10,761 nt of DNA from Thiomicrospira sp. UBA5634 (GCA_002421475.1 DIJW01000011.1:2606-13366); one strand, 5' to 3'. Shown: positions 1-6,852, counted from the stretch's first letter. The notes: generated from the sequence alone by a model not told the origin. A program made the numbers and translations.

Positions 1-1
1 A

Positions 2-1519
2 GCCCTGCTGAGGGAGTGGTCTCAACAAACGAAAACGGGCGATCTTGCTGAGTGTGCTGGCTTGGAAGAGAATGATCCGCTGAGCCGTAAAGTGTGTGCG
101 CGGTTGGAGTTTTGTCAGGCGGTGGGGTGTCAAAAAGACAGTGATTGTTTTTATCCATTAATGAAACAACGTGCCGCTGATGCACAAGTTCTGGTCGTTA
201 ATCATCATTTATTCTGTGCCGACTTGGCATTGCGTGAGCAAGGTTTTGGTGAGTTATTACCTGATGCGGATATTTACATCTTTGATGAAGCCCACCAGTT
301 ACCCGATATTGCGGCACAGTTTTTAGGTTTTTCCATTTCACGTCATCAGCTGGATGAGTTAATACGTGATATCAAACAGGCTAAACAACAAGAGTCGCCG
401 GAGTCTGAAGACTTAATTGATCGTGTCACATTGTTTGGTGAGCAGGTTAAAGCGGTGAACGAAGCGTTAGGTAAATGGGATAAACGTTGGACTTGGGAAC
501 AATTGTCTAACTCGCCGGTTTTTATGCTGTCGTTAAAACATTTATTGAACCATTTGGGTGCTTTAGCAGATCATCTAAAAAGTTTGGAAGAACGTGGAAA
601 GTTATTGGCGAGTGTGGCTAAACGTACCACCGAGTTTGAAAGTCAGTTGCGTTTATGGCTTGAGACTAAAAAAGATACTGAAGTGCGTTGGGCAGAGTCT
701 TTACAAGTCAGGTTTAAATTAAATTTAACGCCTCTAAGTGTAGCGGATCCTTTTCGTCGACAACGTGAAGCAATAGGCGGAGCGTGGATATTTACCTCTG
801 CGACGTTAAGCGTACGAGATAAATTTGAATATTCCCAACAGCGTTTGGGTTTGTTTGAAGCGAAGACAGCGGTTTGGCCAAGTCCATTTGATTATGTTAA
901 TCAAGGCCTGATTTATCATCCTCTCGGTTTGCCTGAACCCCGTGAAGCGGATTATATTAAAATTTGTTTACGTGCCGCTTGGCCGTTATTAAAGGCGAGC
1001 CAAGGACGAGCATTTTTGCTCTTTACCAGCTTTCGGGCTCTGAGCGAAGCAAAAGCAATTTTAGAAAACCACTGGGATGGTGTGTTACTTGTGCAAGGCG
1101 AGGCACCAAAAGCAGAATTGTTAAGCCGGTTTAAATCGGAGCAGAATGCCTTATTATTAGGTACCAGCAGTTTTTGGGAAGGGGTCGATGTTAAAGGGCA
1201 AACTCTGCAGTTGGTGATCATTGATCGAATTCCCTTTGCGCCGCCGGATGATCCGTTAGTACAAGCACGTGAAAGTTATTTAAAACAAAAAGGCCTAAAC
1301 AGCTTTGCGCATTTTCAATTACCTGAGGCCACCATGGCTTTAAAACAAGGCTGTGGTCGTCTTATTCGTGATCAGACTGATCGGGGTGTGTTGATGTTGT
1401 GTGACCCGCGTTTGCGAACCAAACGTTATGGTCAGACTATTATTGAAAGTTTGCCTGGTTTTCGCTGGGTTTATTCGCCGGAAGAAGCGGTGGCGTTATT
1501 AAAAAAAGGTGATGAATGA
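2..1519 (+). CDS. yoaA: YoaA/DinG-family ATP-dependent DNA helicase, 5' end cut off by window edge
   Basis: This is an XPD-like superfamily 2 iron-sulfur helicase, predicted to unwind DNA 5'-to-3' during repair of replication damage. The frame is open from base 2, so about 505 C-terminal residues are present and the Walker A region lies outside. In fragment numbering, Cys38-x4-Cys43-x5-Cys49 matches three of the four 4Fe-4S ligands of DinG/YoaA; the first is presumably upstream. The DEAH box is at residues 95-98, the TSATL motif III at 265-269, a GTSSFWEGVD motif V follows, and QGCGRLIR (449-456) is motif VI with its arginine finger. A TTG at 62 could be read as a start, but it lies inside the conserved iron-sulfur region and would remove the ATP-binding motif, so I reject it. 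YoaA is preferred over DinG because tsaB follows directly, as in E. coli, where YoaA partners the clamp-loader subunit HolC. The family is certain; the YoaA assignment is likely. Confidence 0.9.
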   Translation, partial: ALLREWSQQTKTGDLAECAGLEENDPLSRKVCARLEFCQAVGCQKDSDCFYPLMKQRAADAQVLVVNHHLFCADLALREQGFGELLPDADIYIFDEAHQLPDIAAQFLGFSISRHQLDELIRDIKQAKQQESPESEDLIDRVTLFGEQVKAVNEALGKWDKRWTWEQLSNSPVFMLSLKHLLNHLGALADHLKSLEERGKLLASVAKRTTEFESQLRLWLETKKDTEVRWAESLQVRFKLNLTPLSVADPFRRQREAIGGAWIFTSATLSVRDKFEYSQQRLGLFEAKTAVWPSPFDYVNQGLIYHPLGLPEPREADYIKICLRAAWPLLKASQGRAFLLFTSFRALSEAKAILENHWDGVLLVQGEAPKAELLSRFKSEQNALLLGTSSFWEGVDVKGQTLQLVIIDRIPFAPPDDPLVQARESYLKQKGLNSFAHFQLPEATMALKQGCGRLIRDQTDRGVLMLCDPRLRTKRYGQTIIESLPGFRWVYSPEEAVALLKKGDE

Positions 1520-2169
1520 GTATTGTATTGGCCATTGAAACCTCAACGGCAAATTGCGCGGTGAGTATTGTCGGTGATGGCGTTCTTTATGCGCAGGCCG
1601 AATTGGCGCCGCAACAACATGCTCAGTTAATGTTGCCGATGGTGCAGCAAGCTTTGTTGACCACCGGGTTAGAAGCAAATCAAATTGATGCCTTAGCATT
1701 TGGAGAGGGTCCAGGCGCATTTACCGGGTTGCGAATTGCGGCAGGCCTGGTGCAAGGTTTAGCTTTAGGCTGGAATAAACCGGTTATTGCTGTTTCCACG
1801 CTTTCTGCTTTGGCATATCAAGGATTTATGCGAACACGTGAATTAAAATGGCAGGCTTGTCTAGATGCGCGTATGGGGGAGTTTTATACACAGTATTGCG
1901 AATTTGATGCCAATGGCGTCTTAATTAATGCAACAGATGCACAATTGTTGCCTGCAAAATCATTAAAAGCAGGCTGGGCTGGGCAAAATGGGATTGGTGA
2001 TATTCAGCCGTCTTATCCTGAGTTGGCTGAAGCATTTGGCGTATGGCTAGATGATGTGCCAAATGCACAATCCGTTGCTATACTGGCGTTGGCGCAAATT
2101 GACAAAGCGCAGACATTACAGCAGTGTATTCCACAACCGATTTACCTTAGACCTTCGGTGGCAACCTAA
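1516..2169 (+). CDS. tsaB: TsaB, tRNA t6A37 synthesis complex subunit (dimerisation partner of TsaD)
   Basis: TsaB is the inactive ASKHA-fold paralogue of TsaD. With TsaD and TsaE it transfers threonylcarbamoyl from TsaC-made threonylcarbamoyl-AMP onto A37 of ANN-decoding tRNAs in the cytoplasm. The 217-residue protein is slightly shorter than the E. coli form (about 231). It begins with the family pattern LAIETST (residues 5-11), carries the hallmark GPGAFTGLRI at 65-74, and has LDARMGEFY at 116-124. The start ATG overlaps the helicase stop as ATGA, and an AAGGTG ribosome site lies inside the helicase 3' end, so translational coupling is expected. The often-neighbouring acetyltransferase gene rimI does not follow; a stress-protein gene does. 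The assignment is firm. Confidence 0.96.
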   Translation: MSIVLAIETSTANCAVSIVGDGVLYAQAELAPQQHAQLMLPMVQQALLTTGLEANQIDALAFGEGPGAFTGLRIAAGLVQGLALGWNKPVIAVSTLSALAYQGFMRTRELKWQACLDARMGEFYTQYCEFDANGVLINATDAQLLPAKSLKAGWAGQNGIGDIQPSYPELAEAFGVWLDDVPNAQSVAILALAQIDKAQTLQQCIPQPIYLRPSVAT

Positions 2170-2192
2170 GAAATGACTGAAGTGCTAAAAAA

Positions 2193-2220
2193 TTGAGCAG
2201 GTGTTATTAGCCGTTAGACT
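2193..2220 (+). promoter_or_regulatory. possible sigma-70 promoter for usp operon
   Basis: TTGAGC (2193-2198) and TAGACT (2215-2220) are each four-of-six matches to the -35 and -10 consensus, with a 16-nt spacer. Transcription would start near 2227, leaving a leader of about 70 nt before the usp start codon that contains the DnaA-box/inverted-repeat element. The match is weak and readthrough from tsaB is equally possible, since I see no convincing terminator after tsaB. Confidence 0.22.
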
Positions 2221-2261
2221 TTATTGAAGTTTTGTCTTAACTTAACGAGTTGCCAACAAAG

Positions 2262-2279
2262 TTATCCACAGTATCTGTG
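2262..2279 (+). promoter_or_regulatory. perfect DnaA-box sequence overlapping a short inverted repeat upstream of usp
   Basis: TTATCCACA (2262-2270) is an exact match to the consensus DnaA box. It overlaps CACAG-TAT-CTGTG (2267-2279), an inverted repeat with 5-bp arms and a 3-bp centre. The element ends 16 nt before the usp start codon. I saw no second exact DnaA box in the window, so an origin is not indicated. It may be a DnaA-sensitive or other repressor site, or chance. Confidence 0.35.
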
Positions 2280-2283
2280 TAAA

Positions 2284-2290
2284 AGAGGAA
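2284..2290 (+). promoter_or_regulatory. ribosome binding site that fixes the usp start
   Basis: AGAGGAA sits 5 nt before the ATG at 2296. The in-frame ATG at 2224 has no such site and would add 24 residues unlike anything at the start of the Usp fold, so the 2296 start is chosen. Confidence 0.75.
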
Positions 2291-2295
2291 TAAAT

Positions 2296-2748
2296 ATGCA
2301 TCACTATAAAACGATACTTGTCGCTATCGATTTTTCCCATAACAGTGAACAAGCTTTGCAGCGTGCAAAACAAGTTGCCCAAGTTTATTCGGCAGATTTA
2401 CAGGTTATACATGTGACAGAAGTACCGACTTACCCTGTATTGGAAGATGTAGCCATTACAGGAATAGCAGGGGTGTGGGATGATCAGCTTGGCGAAAAAC
2501 TGTACCAAGCATCATTAAAACGTTTAACCCAAATGGCTGATGCACAAAACATTGACCACCAGGCCTGTCATGTTATTACCGGTATTCCGCGTATTGAAAT
2601 TACCGCGCGTGCGCAACAGATCGGTGCTGATCTTATTGTGATTGGGCGTAGGGGGTTGTCAGGGTTGCAGCGTTTAATTGGTTCAACGGCCGATGCGGTG
2701 ATTCATGATGCATCATGTGATGTGTTAGCGGTTAACCTTAAGGAGTAA
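2296..2748 (+). CDS. Universal stress protein, UspA family, single domain
   Basis: This is a 150-residue cytoplasmic protein with the Usp alpha/beta fold. Strand 1 reads KTILVAIDFS (residues 5-14), with the conserved Asp at 12. The C-terminal nucleotide-loop region GADLIVIGRRGLSGLQRLIGS (110-130) is followed by TADAVI and the terminal strand CDVLAVNL. The glycine pattern is G117-x2-G120-x8-G129-S130, one residue shorter than the classical G-x2-G-x9-G-S/T of ATP-binding members, so ATP binding is possible but not assured. Family members act in resistance to starvation, oxidants or respiratory inhibition, usually as dimers. The gene for an exported protein starts 3 nt after its stop, pointing to one transcript and possibly a shared stress role. 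The family is firm; the specific role is unknown. Confidence 0.93.
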   Translation: MHHYKTILVAIDFSHNSEQALQRAKQVAQVYSADLQVIHVTEVPTYPVLEDVAITGIAGVWDDQLGEKLYQASLKRLTQMADAQNIDHQACHVITGIPRIEITARAQQIGADLIVIGRRGLSGLQRLIGSTADAVIHDASCDVLAVNLKE

Positions 2749-2751
2749 GCC

Positions 2752-3582
2752 ATGCTTAAATGGTCACATTGGTTTTTGGGATTGGTCTTCGCGTTAAATG
2801 TGAATGCAGAAACTTTTCAACCGGGTGAAACCGTATTTGTCGGTTTACCTTCCATTACCATTAAAGACGATGCCTTTATTATTGGTGAAGTGACCAAGCG
2901 TTTGGATAACGGTGACTATCAAATTAAAGTGCAAGACTATGTTGAAGGTCATGACTATGGCGCTTTTTGCCAGCCGGTTGCGGTGGTGCAAGGCGACAGT
3001 GTTTACGGCAAGGGTTGGGAGTTATGGCAGGATACCACCAAACTTAATCAGCCAAATCTAGAGTATGTTGTTGCAAAAAACTTGGTGATGCCACATCGCC
3101 AAGGGCAACACTACTATATAGAACGCAATAATATTTGGGTGGTGTTTGGCCGTTGGTGGTCGGATGCTCCCATTTTACCGGTAGAACGTTTAACTCGTGC
3201 TCAGGCTGATGCTAAAGGCGTTGGCCTGGAAGGCATGCACGCCGCCTTCGATTTAGCTATAGCTCATCGTTATGCCTTTTATGAAGATGGCTGGGGTCGT
3301 CCTTATTGGCCGTATGAAACAGTGCCGTTTTTGAATGATTTGATGGATCGAGTGTTAAGTTTGTTAGAACAAGATAAAGCATTAAATCAGCTGTGGCGCT
3401 CACAACCGCGTGACGCTAAGGAATCTCAAAAAGATGTGCATACATATTTTTTGTTGGTCGCTTTAGATAAGCTGGTGAAAGATGCATATTACCGTTTATA
3501 TGATGATTTAGACCAAGCTGATCCGAGAGCAGTAGCGGAGTTGACGGCTAAATTGAAGCGTTTGGGTAAAGAAAAGATTTAA
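2752..3582 (+). CDS. Exported protein of unknown function, aromatic-rich, co-transcribed with usp
   Basis: I do not recognise this 276-residue protein. It has a probable Sec signal peptide: lysine at 3, hydrophobic core at about 7-15, and cleavage after V-N-A at 19. The mature part would be periplasmic, with no further membrane segment. Residues 25-70 alternate short hydrophobic stretches (ETVFVGLP, FIIGEV, DYQIKV) in a way that suggests a small beta barrel of SH3/KOW type; this is only an impression. The middle is rich in aromatics, with eight tryptophans in the mature protein (89, 92, 129, 135, 136, 181, 186, 215), a WGRPYWPYE run at 181-189, and a single cysteine at 73. The C-terminal 90 residues look helical and charged. 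A strong AAGGAG site (2740-2745) lies inside the end of usp, whose stop is 3 nt upstream. It is a real gene by signal peptide, coding character and ribosome site. Confidence 0.85.
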   Translation: MLKWSHWFLGLVFALNVNAETFQPGETVFVGLPSITIKDDAFIIGEVTKRLDNGDYQIKVQDYVEGHDYGAFCQPVAVVQGDSVYGKGWELWQDTTKLNQPNLEYVVAKNLVMPHRQGQHYYIERNNIWVVFGRWWSDAPILPVERLTRAQADAKGVGLEGMHAAFDLAIAHRYAFYEDGWGRPYWPYETVPFLNDLMDRVLSLLEQDKALNQLWRSQPRDAKESQKDVHTYFLLVALDKLVKDAYYRLYDDLDQADPRAVAELTAKLKRLGKEKI

Positions 3583-3596
3583 ATACCAAGTGGGTG

Positions 3597-3626
3597 AAAA
3601 ACTACGTCGGTTTAACCGACGTAGTT
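3597..3626 (-). terminator. Rho-independent terminator between convergent genes, stronger for the minus strand
   Basis: An 11-bp perfect stem, AACTACGTCGG (3600-3610) with CCGACGTAGTT (3616-3626), encloses a 5-nt TTTAA loop. Read on the minus strand, the stem ends in a run of five T (complement of 3597-3601) and so terminates the cytochrome transcript just after its stop. On the plus strand the stem is followed by CAGAATATTATTG, a poor U-tract, so termination of the usp operon from this side may be weaker. Confidence 0.85.
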
Positions 3627-3633
3627 CAGAATA

Positions 3634-3915
3634 TTATTGTTTAAGTTTGTAGTATTCTTTGTTCAGAAAAGCAACTACATGTTCAACCTCATCGTCAAAC
3701 CAACCTGTGTTGAGGTTTACATTACAGAAGTTGACTGCCTTAACAAGTTTTTCGTAGGTATTCGTTTTGGCGGGGTCATAGGGTTTTTTAGTGTGACAAC
3801 TTAAACAATTAGCTTCATCATGCAAGGCTTTACCTGCCACGGGATCCCCTGCAGCGAAAATGTTGGATGAAAATACTGCTATTGACGTACTTAATAAAAG
3901 CGCTGTTTTTTTCAT
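3634..3915 (-). CDS. Small periplasmic monohaem cytochrome c
   Basis: The 93-residue precursor has a clear signal peptide (MKK start, hydrophobic core, cleavage near A21) giving a mature protein of about 72 residues. One haem-attachment motif, CLSCH, occupies residues 37-41. The mature part contains no methionine, so the usual His/Met coordination of class I cytochromes is not possible; His32, His79, an Asn, or an open site are alternatives. A third cysteine (Cys64) lies in a segment VNFCNVNLNTGWFDDEV that I believe recurs in small cytochromes of sulfur-oxidising proteobacteria, with an aromatic EYYKL tail. The ribosome site GGGAGA (complement of 3921-3926) is 5 nt before the ATG. It is a monocistronic gene, divergent from ycaO, closed by the hairpin at 3597-3626. 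It is presumably a periplasmic electron carrier or ligand-binding haem protein; the partner is unknown. Confidence 0.9.
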   Translation of the reverse strand: MKKTALLLSTSIAVFSSNIFAAGDPVAGKALHDEANCLSCHTKKPYDPAKTNTYEKLVKAVNFCNVNLNTGWFDDEVEHVVAFLNKEYYKLKQ

Positions 3916-4022
3916 GTTACTCTCCCACTTTGTTTAAAGGCCGGGTTTCATTCTAACTATAAAATGCTGTTATAAATCAAAAATTTATTTATCGACCAAT
4001 TAGAAAAATAGTAGGGGGTGCT
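3916..4022. promoter_or_regulatory. AT-rich divergent promoter region between cytochrome gene and ycaO
   Basis: This 107-nt spacer must carry the promoters for both divergent genes. For the minus strand, TAGAAT (complement of 3950-3955) is a good -10, with TTGATT (complement of 3975-3980) upstream at a long 19-nt spacing. For the plus strand, TATAAA at 3958-3963 or 3971-3976 could serve as -10, but I find no good -35. The candidate boxes overlap, so the two promoters may compete. The ycaO ribosome site AGGGGG is at 4013-4018. Confidence 0.4.
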
Positions 4023-5753
4023 GTGAGTGAAGTTACCTATATAAAAGGGAAGGATGAAAGTTTAGAAAACTCGATTCGTTTTATGCAAAACATTTTGCAA
4101 GAACAGGGGTTTGACATCAATGAAGTTAAGTGGCTGAATCCGGTTGAAAACATATTTTCACTTCACATTCATGATCGCATTTGCCCGGGTTTGTTTACTA
4201 ATGGTAAAGGGGCGAGTCGTAAAGCAACACTGGCAAGTGCGTTAGGTGAATATCTAGAGCGTTTGTCGACCAATTATTTCTTTTCTGACTATTATTTGCC
4301 TAGCTCAACGGGTGATCACCAGGCCTGGTTGTATTATCCGCATGAAAAACAATTTGCATTACAGGACTATAAACAATGTTTGAATCCAAAATTATGGTCA
4401 ATATATGATCCGCACCAGGAAATCTCGGCTTCGCATTTACTAAGCTTTAATGATGATGCCGAGTTTATTCGTGCGATTGAAATGCGACATGCTCAAACAG
4501 GTGAAGTAGCCTATTTCCCAATGAATTTATTGAGTAATTTATATGCCAGTAACGGTTTATCAGCGGGCAATACATTTGATGAAGCGCATGTGCAGGGGTT
4601 GTCAGAAATTTTTGAGCGCTGGGTGAAAAATAAAATTTTGGTTGAAAATTTATGTTTACCAGAAGTGCCTGTCAGCGTTCTACAGCGTTTTCCATCTATT
4701 GTTAAGTCATTGGCATCTTTGCGTGAACAAGGGCTAGAAGTTTCAGTTAGAGATGCATCTTTAGGTGGTCAGTTTCCGGTGATGAATGTGACCTTGTTTG
4801 ATCCGTCCAAAGGCCAGTGTTTTGCCTCTTTTGGCGCACATCCTATTTTTGAGGTTGCGTTGGAGCGAACGTTAACAGAATCATTGCAAGGGCGTCATTT
4901 AGACTTTTTAGACGGTTTTCAAGTACCGACATTTGACCAGCAAGCGGTTGCTGAAGCTGAAAACTTAGAAAACCATTTTATTGATTCAAGCGGATTGATT
5001 CACGCGCGCTTTATTTCGCAGCAAGCGGATTTTCCGTTTGTTGACTGGAATTGGGATATGGAAACCTCACAGCAATGGCAATGGTTAGTTGCGTTAGCTG
5101 GGCAACAGGGTTTTGATGTCTATGTTGCTGATTATGAGCATTACGGTTTTAAAGCCTGCCGTATCGTGGCTCCTGGTATGTCTGAAGTTTATCCGCTTGA
5201 TGAGCTAATTATAAAAAATCAAAATGACGGGCGGGTTTTACGTCATGCGCTACAACAATTTGTACAAACCAATAATCCTCAAGTTGTATTAGATGTGTTG
5301 GATGAAATTGGTTTGAGTGACCATCAAGGTGTGGCCTCTTTAATCGGTTTAATGCCTGATTCGGGAAGTCAATGGAGCGATTTAAAAGTGATTGATTTGC
5401 GTTTTTGGATGGAGTTGGCTGCTGGTGATTACCCGTCCGCTTATGATACGCTGCAAGGGTGCAAAGCTTATGTCCATCCGCAACGTCCGATGGCAAAAGT
5501 TTTTGAAGCGTTTAGTATGGTGTTAGATATTGAACTCGAACAGCTGCGTTTCTCTGATTATCGTCAAGGATTAGTTCAGCTATTTGGCGAAGATACAGTG
5601 GCTTATGTTGAGCAACATTTACAAGGTAAGGTTGTTGGCTGGGGTTGTCCGATCGGAATGGCTGCGTTTAAACAAAGCCAGCGTCATCAAGCGATGCTGG
5701 GCGTTTATGAACGCGCTCGTAGCGCAAAACAAATGTTTTACCGTGCAAATTAA
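4023..5753 (+). CDS. ycaO: YcaO, ATP-binding YcaO-domain protein linked to RimO methylthiolation of ribosomal protein S12
   Basis: This is a full-length counterpart of E. coli YcaO (576 against about 586 residues). YcaO-fold enzymes use ATP to activate peptide amide carbonyls; E. coli YcaO has been reported to enhance RimO-dependent beta-methylthiolation of an aspartate in ribosomal protein S12. Landmarks are the region TNGKGASRKATLASALGEYL (59-78), EAHVQGLSEIFERWVKN (around 187-203) and FASFGAHPIFEVALERTLTE (around 268-287), which carry the acidic and basic residues of the ATP/Mg site and match the E. coli protein as I remember it. About 180 residues at the C-terminus form the helical, TPR-like extension of this subgroup, and the proline-rich C-terminal tail of azole-forming YcaOs is absent. 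The GTG start is chosen because AGGGGG lies 4 nt before it and the N-terminus aligns with E. coli. No precursor peptide, dehydrogenase or E1-like gene lies nearby, so a peptide natural-product role is unlikely. Confidence 0.94.
   Translation: MSEVTYIKGKDESLENSIRFMQNILQEQGFDINEVKWLNPVENIFSLHIHDRICPGLFTNGKGASRKATLASALGEYLERLSTNYFFSDYYLPSSTGDHQAWLYYPHEKQFALQDYKQCLNPKLWSIYDPHQEISASHLLSFNDDAEFIRAIEMRHAQTGEVAYFPMNLLSNLYASNGLSAGNTFDEAHVQGLSEIFERWVKNKILVENLCLPEVPVSVLQRFPSIVKSLASLREQGLEVSVRDASLGGQFPVMNVTLFDPSKGQCFASFGAHPIFEVALERTLTESLQGRHLDFLDGFQVPTFDQQAVAEAENLENHFIDSSGLIHARFISQQADFPFVDWNWDMETSQQWQWLVALAGQQGFDVYVADYEHYGFKACRIVAPGMSEVYPLDELIIKNQNDGRVLRHALQQFVQTNNPQVVLDVLDEIGLSDHQGVASLIGLMPDSGSQWSDLKVIDLRFWMELAAGDYPSAYDTLQGCKAYVHPQRPMAKVFEAFSMVLDIELEQLRFSDYRQGLVQLFGEDTVAYVEQHLQGKVVGWGCPIGMAAFKQSQRHQAMLGVYERARSAKQMFYRAN
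4315..4332 (+). repeat. 18-bp exact repeat, copy 1 (inside ycaO)
   Basis: ATCACCAGGCCTGGTTGT here is identical to 7341-7358 in tilS, in the same reading phase, giving His-Gln-Ala-Trp-Leu in both proteins. It contains the 12-bp palindrome ACCAGGCCTGGT (4318-4329), and here it overlaps a second palindrome, GGTGATCACC (4311-4320). Confidence 0.8.
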
Positions 5754-5777
5754 TCGAATTTATCCCGAAGTCGCGCT

Positions 5778-5811
5778 AAATTAAGTTAATTTGGCAAAAA
5801 TTTGGTAAAAT
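5778..5811 (+). promoter_or_regulatory. accA promoter with palindrome and tandem direct repeat
   Basis: TAAAAT (5806-5811), preceded by TGG, forms an extended -10 box; start of transcription would be near 5818. No good -35 is present. Instead the -35 zone is occupied by AAATTAA-G-TTAATTT (5778-5792), a perfect 15-bp inverted repeat. AATTTGGCAAA (5788-5798) is immediately repeated as AATTTGGTAAA (5799-5809), a tandem 11-bp repeat, one helical turn apart, running into the -10. This arrangement would suit a repressor site, though the AT-richness means chance cannot be excluded. Confidence 0.5.
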
Positions 5812-5840
5812 GCACGCCAAAATAAACCCAAGCCTATCTC

Positions 5841-5845
5841 AGGAA
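5841..5845 (+). promoter_or_regulatory. ribosome binding site that fixes the accA start
   Basis: AGGAA lies 6 nt before the ATG at 5852. The frame extends upstream to an ATG at 5810, but that codon overlaps the predicted -10 box and would precede the transcript start. The 2-nt-precise agreement of the 319-residue product with the E. coli N-terminus ([15 protein letters not shown]) also supports 5852. Confidence 0.7.
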
Positions 5846-5851
5846 TCGATT

Positions 5852-6811
5852 ATGAAGTTAGATTTTTTAGATTTTGAACAGCCTATCGCCGAATTAGAAG
5901 CGAAAATTGACGAATTACGTCATTTAGAGGGTGGGCAAGATTTTGATTTGTTGCAAGAAATTAGCGCACTTGAACAAAAAAGCCGTGCTTTAACAGAAAG
6001 TATTTTTAAGAATCTGACGGATTGGCAGATTTCTCAGTTAGCACGTCATCCTCAGCGACCTTATATGTTGGATTATATTCGCGAAATTTTTACTGAGTTT
6101 AGCGAATTACATGGTGATCGTGCATTTGCGGATGATGCGGCAATTGTCGGTGGATTGGCCCGTATTGATGGACATGCCGTAATGGTCATTGGTCAGCAAA
6201 AAGGCCGTGACACGAAGGAAAAAATTCGCCGTAATTTCGGCATGCCTCGTCCGGAAGGTTATCGTAAAGCTTTACGTTTAATGAAAATGGCAGAACGTTT
6301 TAGACTGCCGATTTTAACGTTTATTGATACGCCGGGCGCTTATCCTGGAATTGATGCAGAAGAGCGCGGGCAGAGTGAAGCGATCGCACGTAACCTTATT
6401 GAGATGGCAGAGTTAACTGTACCGGTGATTTGTACTGTGATCGGTGAGGGCGGTTCGGGTGGTGCATTGGCGATTGGTGTCGGTGATGTGACCATGATGA
6501 TGCAATACAGCACTTATTCAGTTATTTCTCCAGAAGGTTGTGCATCCATATTATGGAAAAGTGCATCCAATGCATCTGATGCGGCGGCGGCACTCGGTGT
6601 TACCGCCCCACGGTTAAAAAGTCTAGGTTTGGTAGATGTGATTGTGCCTGAACCTTTGGGTGGCGCGCATCGTGGTGGCAAGCAAGCTGCAGAAAACTTA
6701 AAAAAAGCCCTCGTTGAACAGTTGGGCTTGTTTAAAAATGAGCCCGTAGAAAAGCTGGTTCAGCGTCGTTATGATCGTTATATGAAATACGGTAATTTCG
6801 AAGTCGCATAA
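5852..6811 (+). CDS. accA: Acetyl-CoA carboxylase carboxyltransferase subunit alpha
   Basis: AccA pairs with AccD in an alpha2-beta2 enzyme that moves the carboxyl group from carboxybiotin on AccB to acetyl-CoA, giving malonyl-CoA, the committed step of fatty-acid synthesis in the cytoplasm. The product is 319 residues, the same length as in E. coli. It starts with the helical [15 protein letters not shown] segment, has [19 protein letters not shown] at about 126-144, [10 protein letters not shown] at 158-167, the glycine-rich oxyanion-hole segment [12 protein letters not shown] at 198-209 and [11 protein letters not shown] at 226-236. All are crotonase-fold signatures of this subunit. It appears to have its own promoter (5778-5811) and is followed by a hairpin (6827-6852). 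accD is not in the window. The assignment is firm. Confidence 0.98.
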   Translation: MKLDFLDFEQPIAELEAKIDELRHLEGGQDFDLLQEISALEQKSRALTESIFKNLTDWQISQLARHPQRPYMLDYIREIFTEFSELHGDRAFADDAAIVGGLARIDGHAVMVIGQQKGRDTKEKIRRNFGMPRPEGYRKALRLMKMAERFRLPILTFIDTPGAYPGIDAEERGQSEAIARNLIEMAELTVPVICTVIGEGGSGGALAIGVGDVTMMMQYSTYSVISPEGCASILWKSASNASDAAAALGVTAPRLKSLGLVDVIVPEPLGGAHRGGKQAAENLKKALVEQLGLFKNEPVEKLVQRRYDRYMKYGNFEVA

Positions 6812-6826
6812 CCTTCAATCACCACA

Positions 6827-6852
6827 ACAAGGCGCCTTTTATGGCGCCTTGT
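6827..6852 (+). terminator. Hairpin between accA and tilS, possible partial terminator
   Basis: A 10-bp perfect stem, ACAAGGCGCC (6827-6836) with GGCGCCTTGT (6843-6852), closes a 6-nt TTTTAT loop 15 nt after the accA stop. The stem is GC-rich enough to pause or terminate RNA polymerase, but the following GTGTTTAAGG has only three consecutive T. It may therefore act as a partial terminator or a 3'-end stabiliser, letting some transcription reach tilS. Confidence 0.6.

Noticed and set aside
2262..2270. Replication origin or plasmid origin signalled by the DnaA box
   Set aside because: A single box with no cluster, no iterons and no dnaA/dnaN or rep gene nearby does not make an origin.
2224..2295. 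24-residue N-terminal extension of the stress protein from the ATG at 2224
   Set aside because: It lacks a ribosome site, contains the DnaA-box element, and adds a cysteine-containing stretch foreign to the Usp fold. The ATG at 2296 has a good site.
2704..2717. 14-bp perfect palindrome CATGATGCATCATG near the end of usp
   Set aside because: A palindrome of this length is expected about once by chance in a window of this size, and it falls in coding sequence (IHDASCDV) with no second copy.
4023..5753. Azole- or thioamide-forming peptide biosynthesis cluster around ycaO
   Set aside because: No precursor peptide, E1-like protein, TfuA or flavin dehydrogenase is nearby, and the protein aligns throughout with the E. 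coli housekeeping YcaO.
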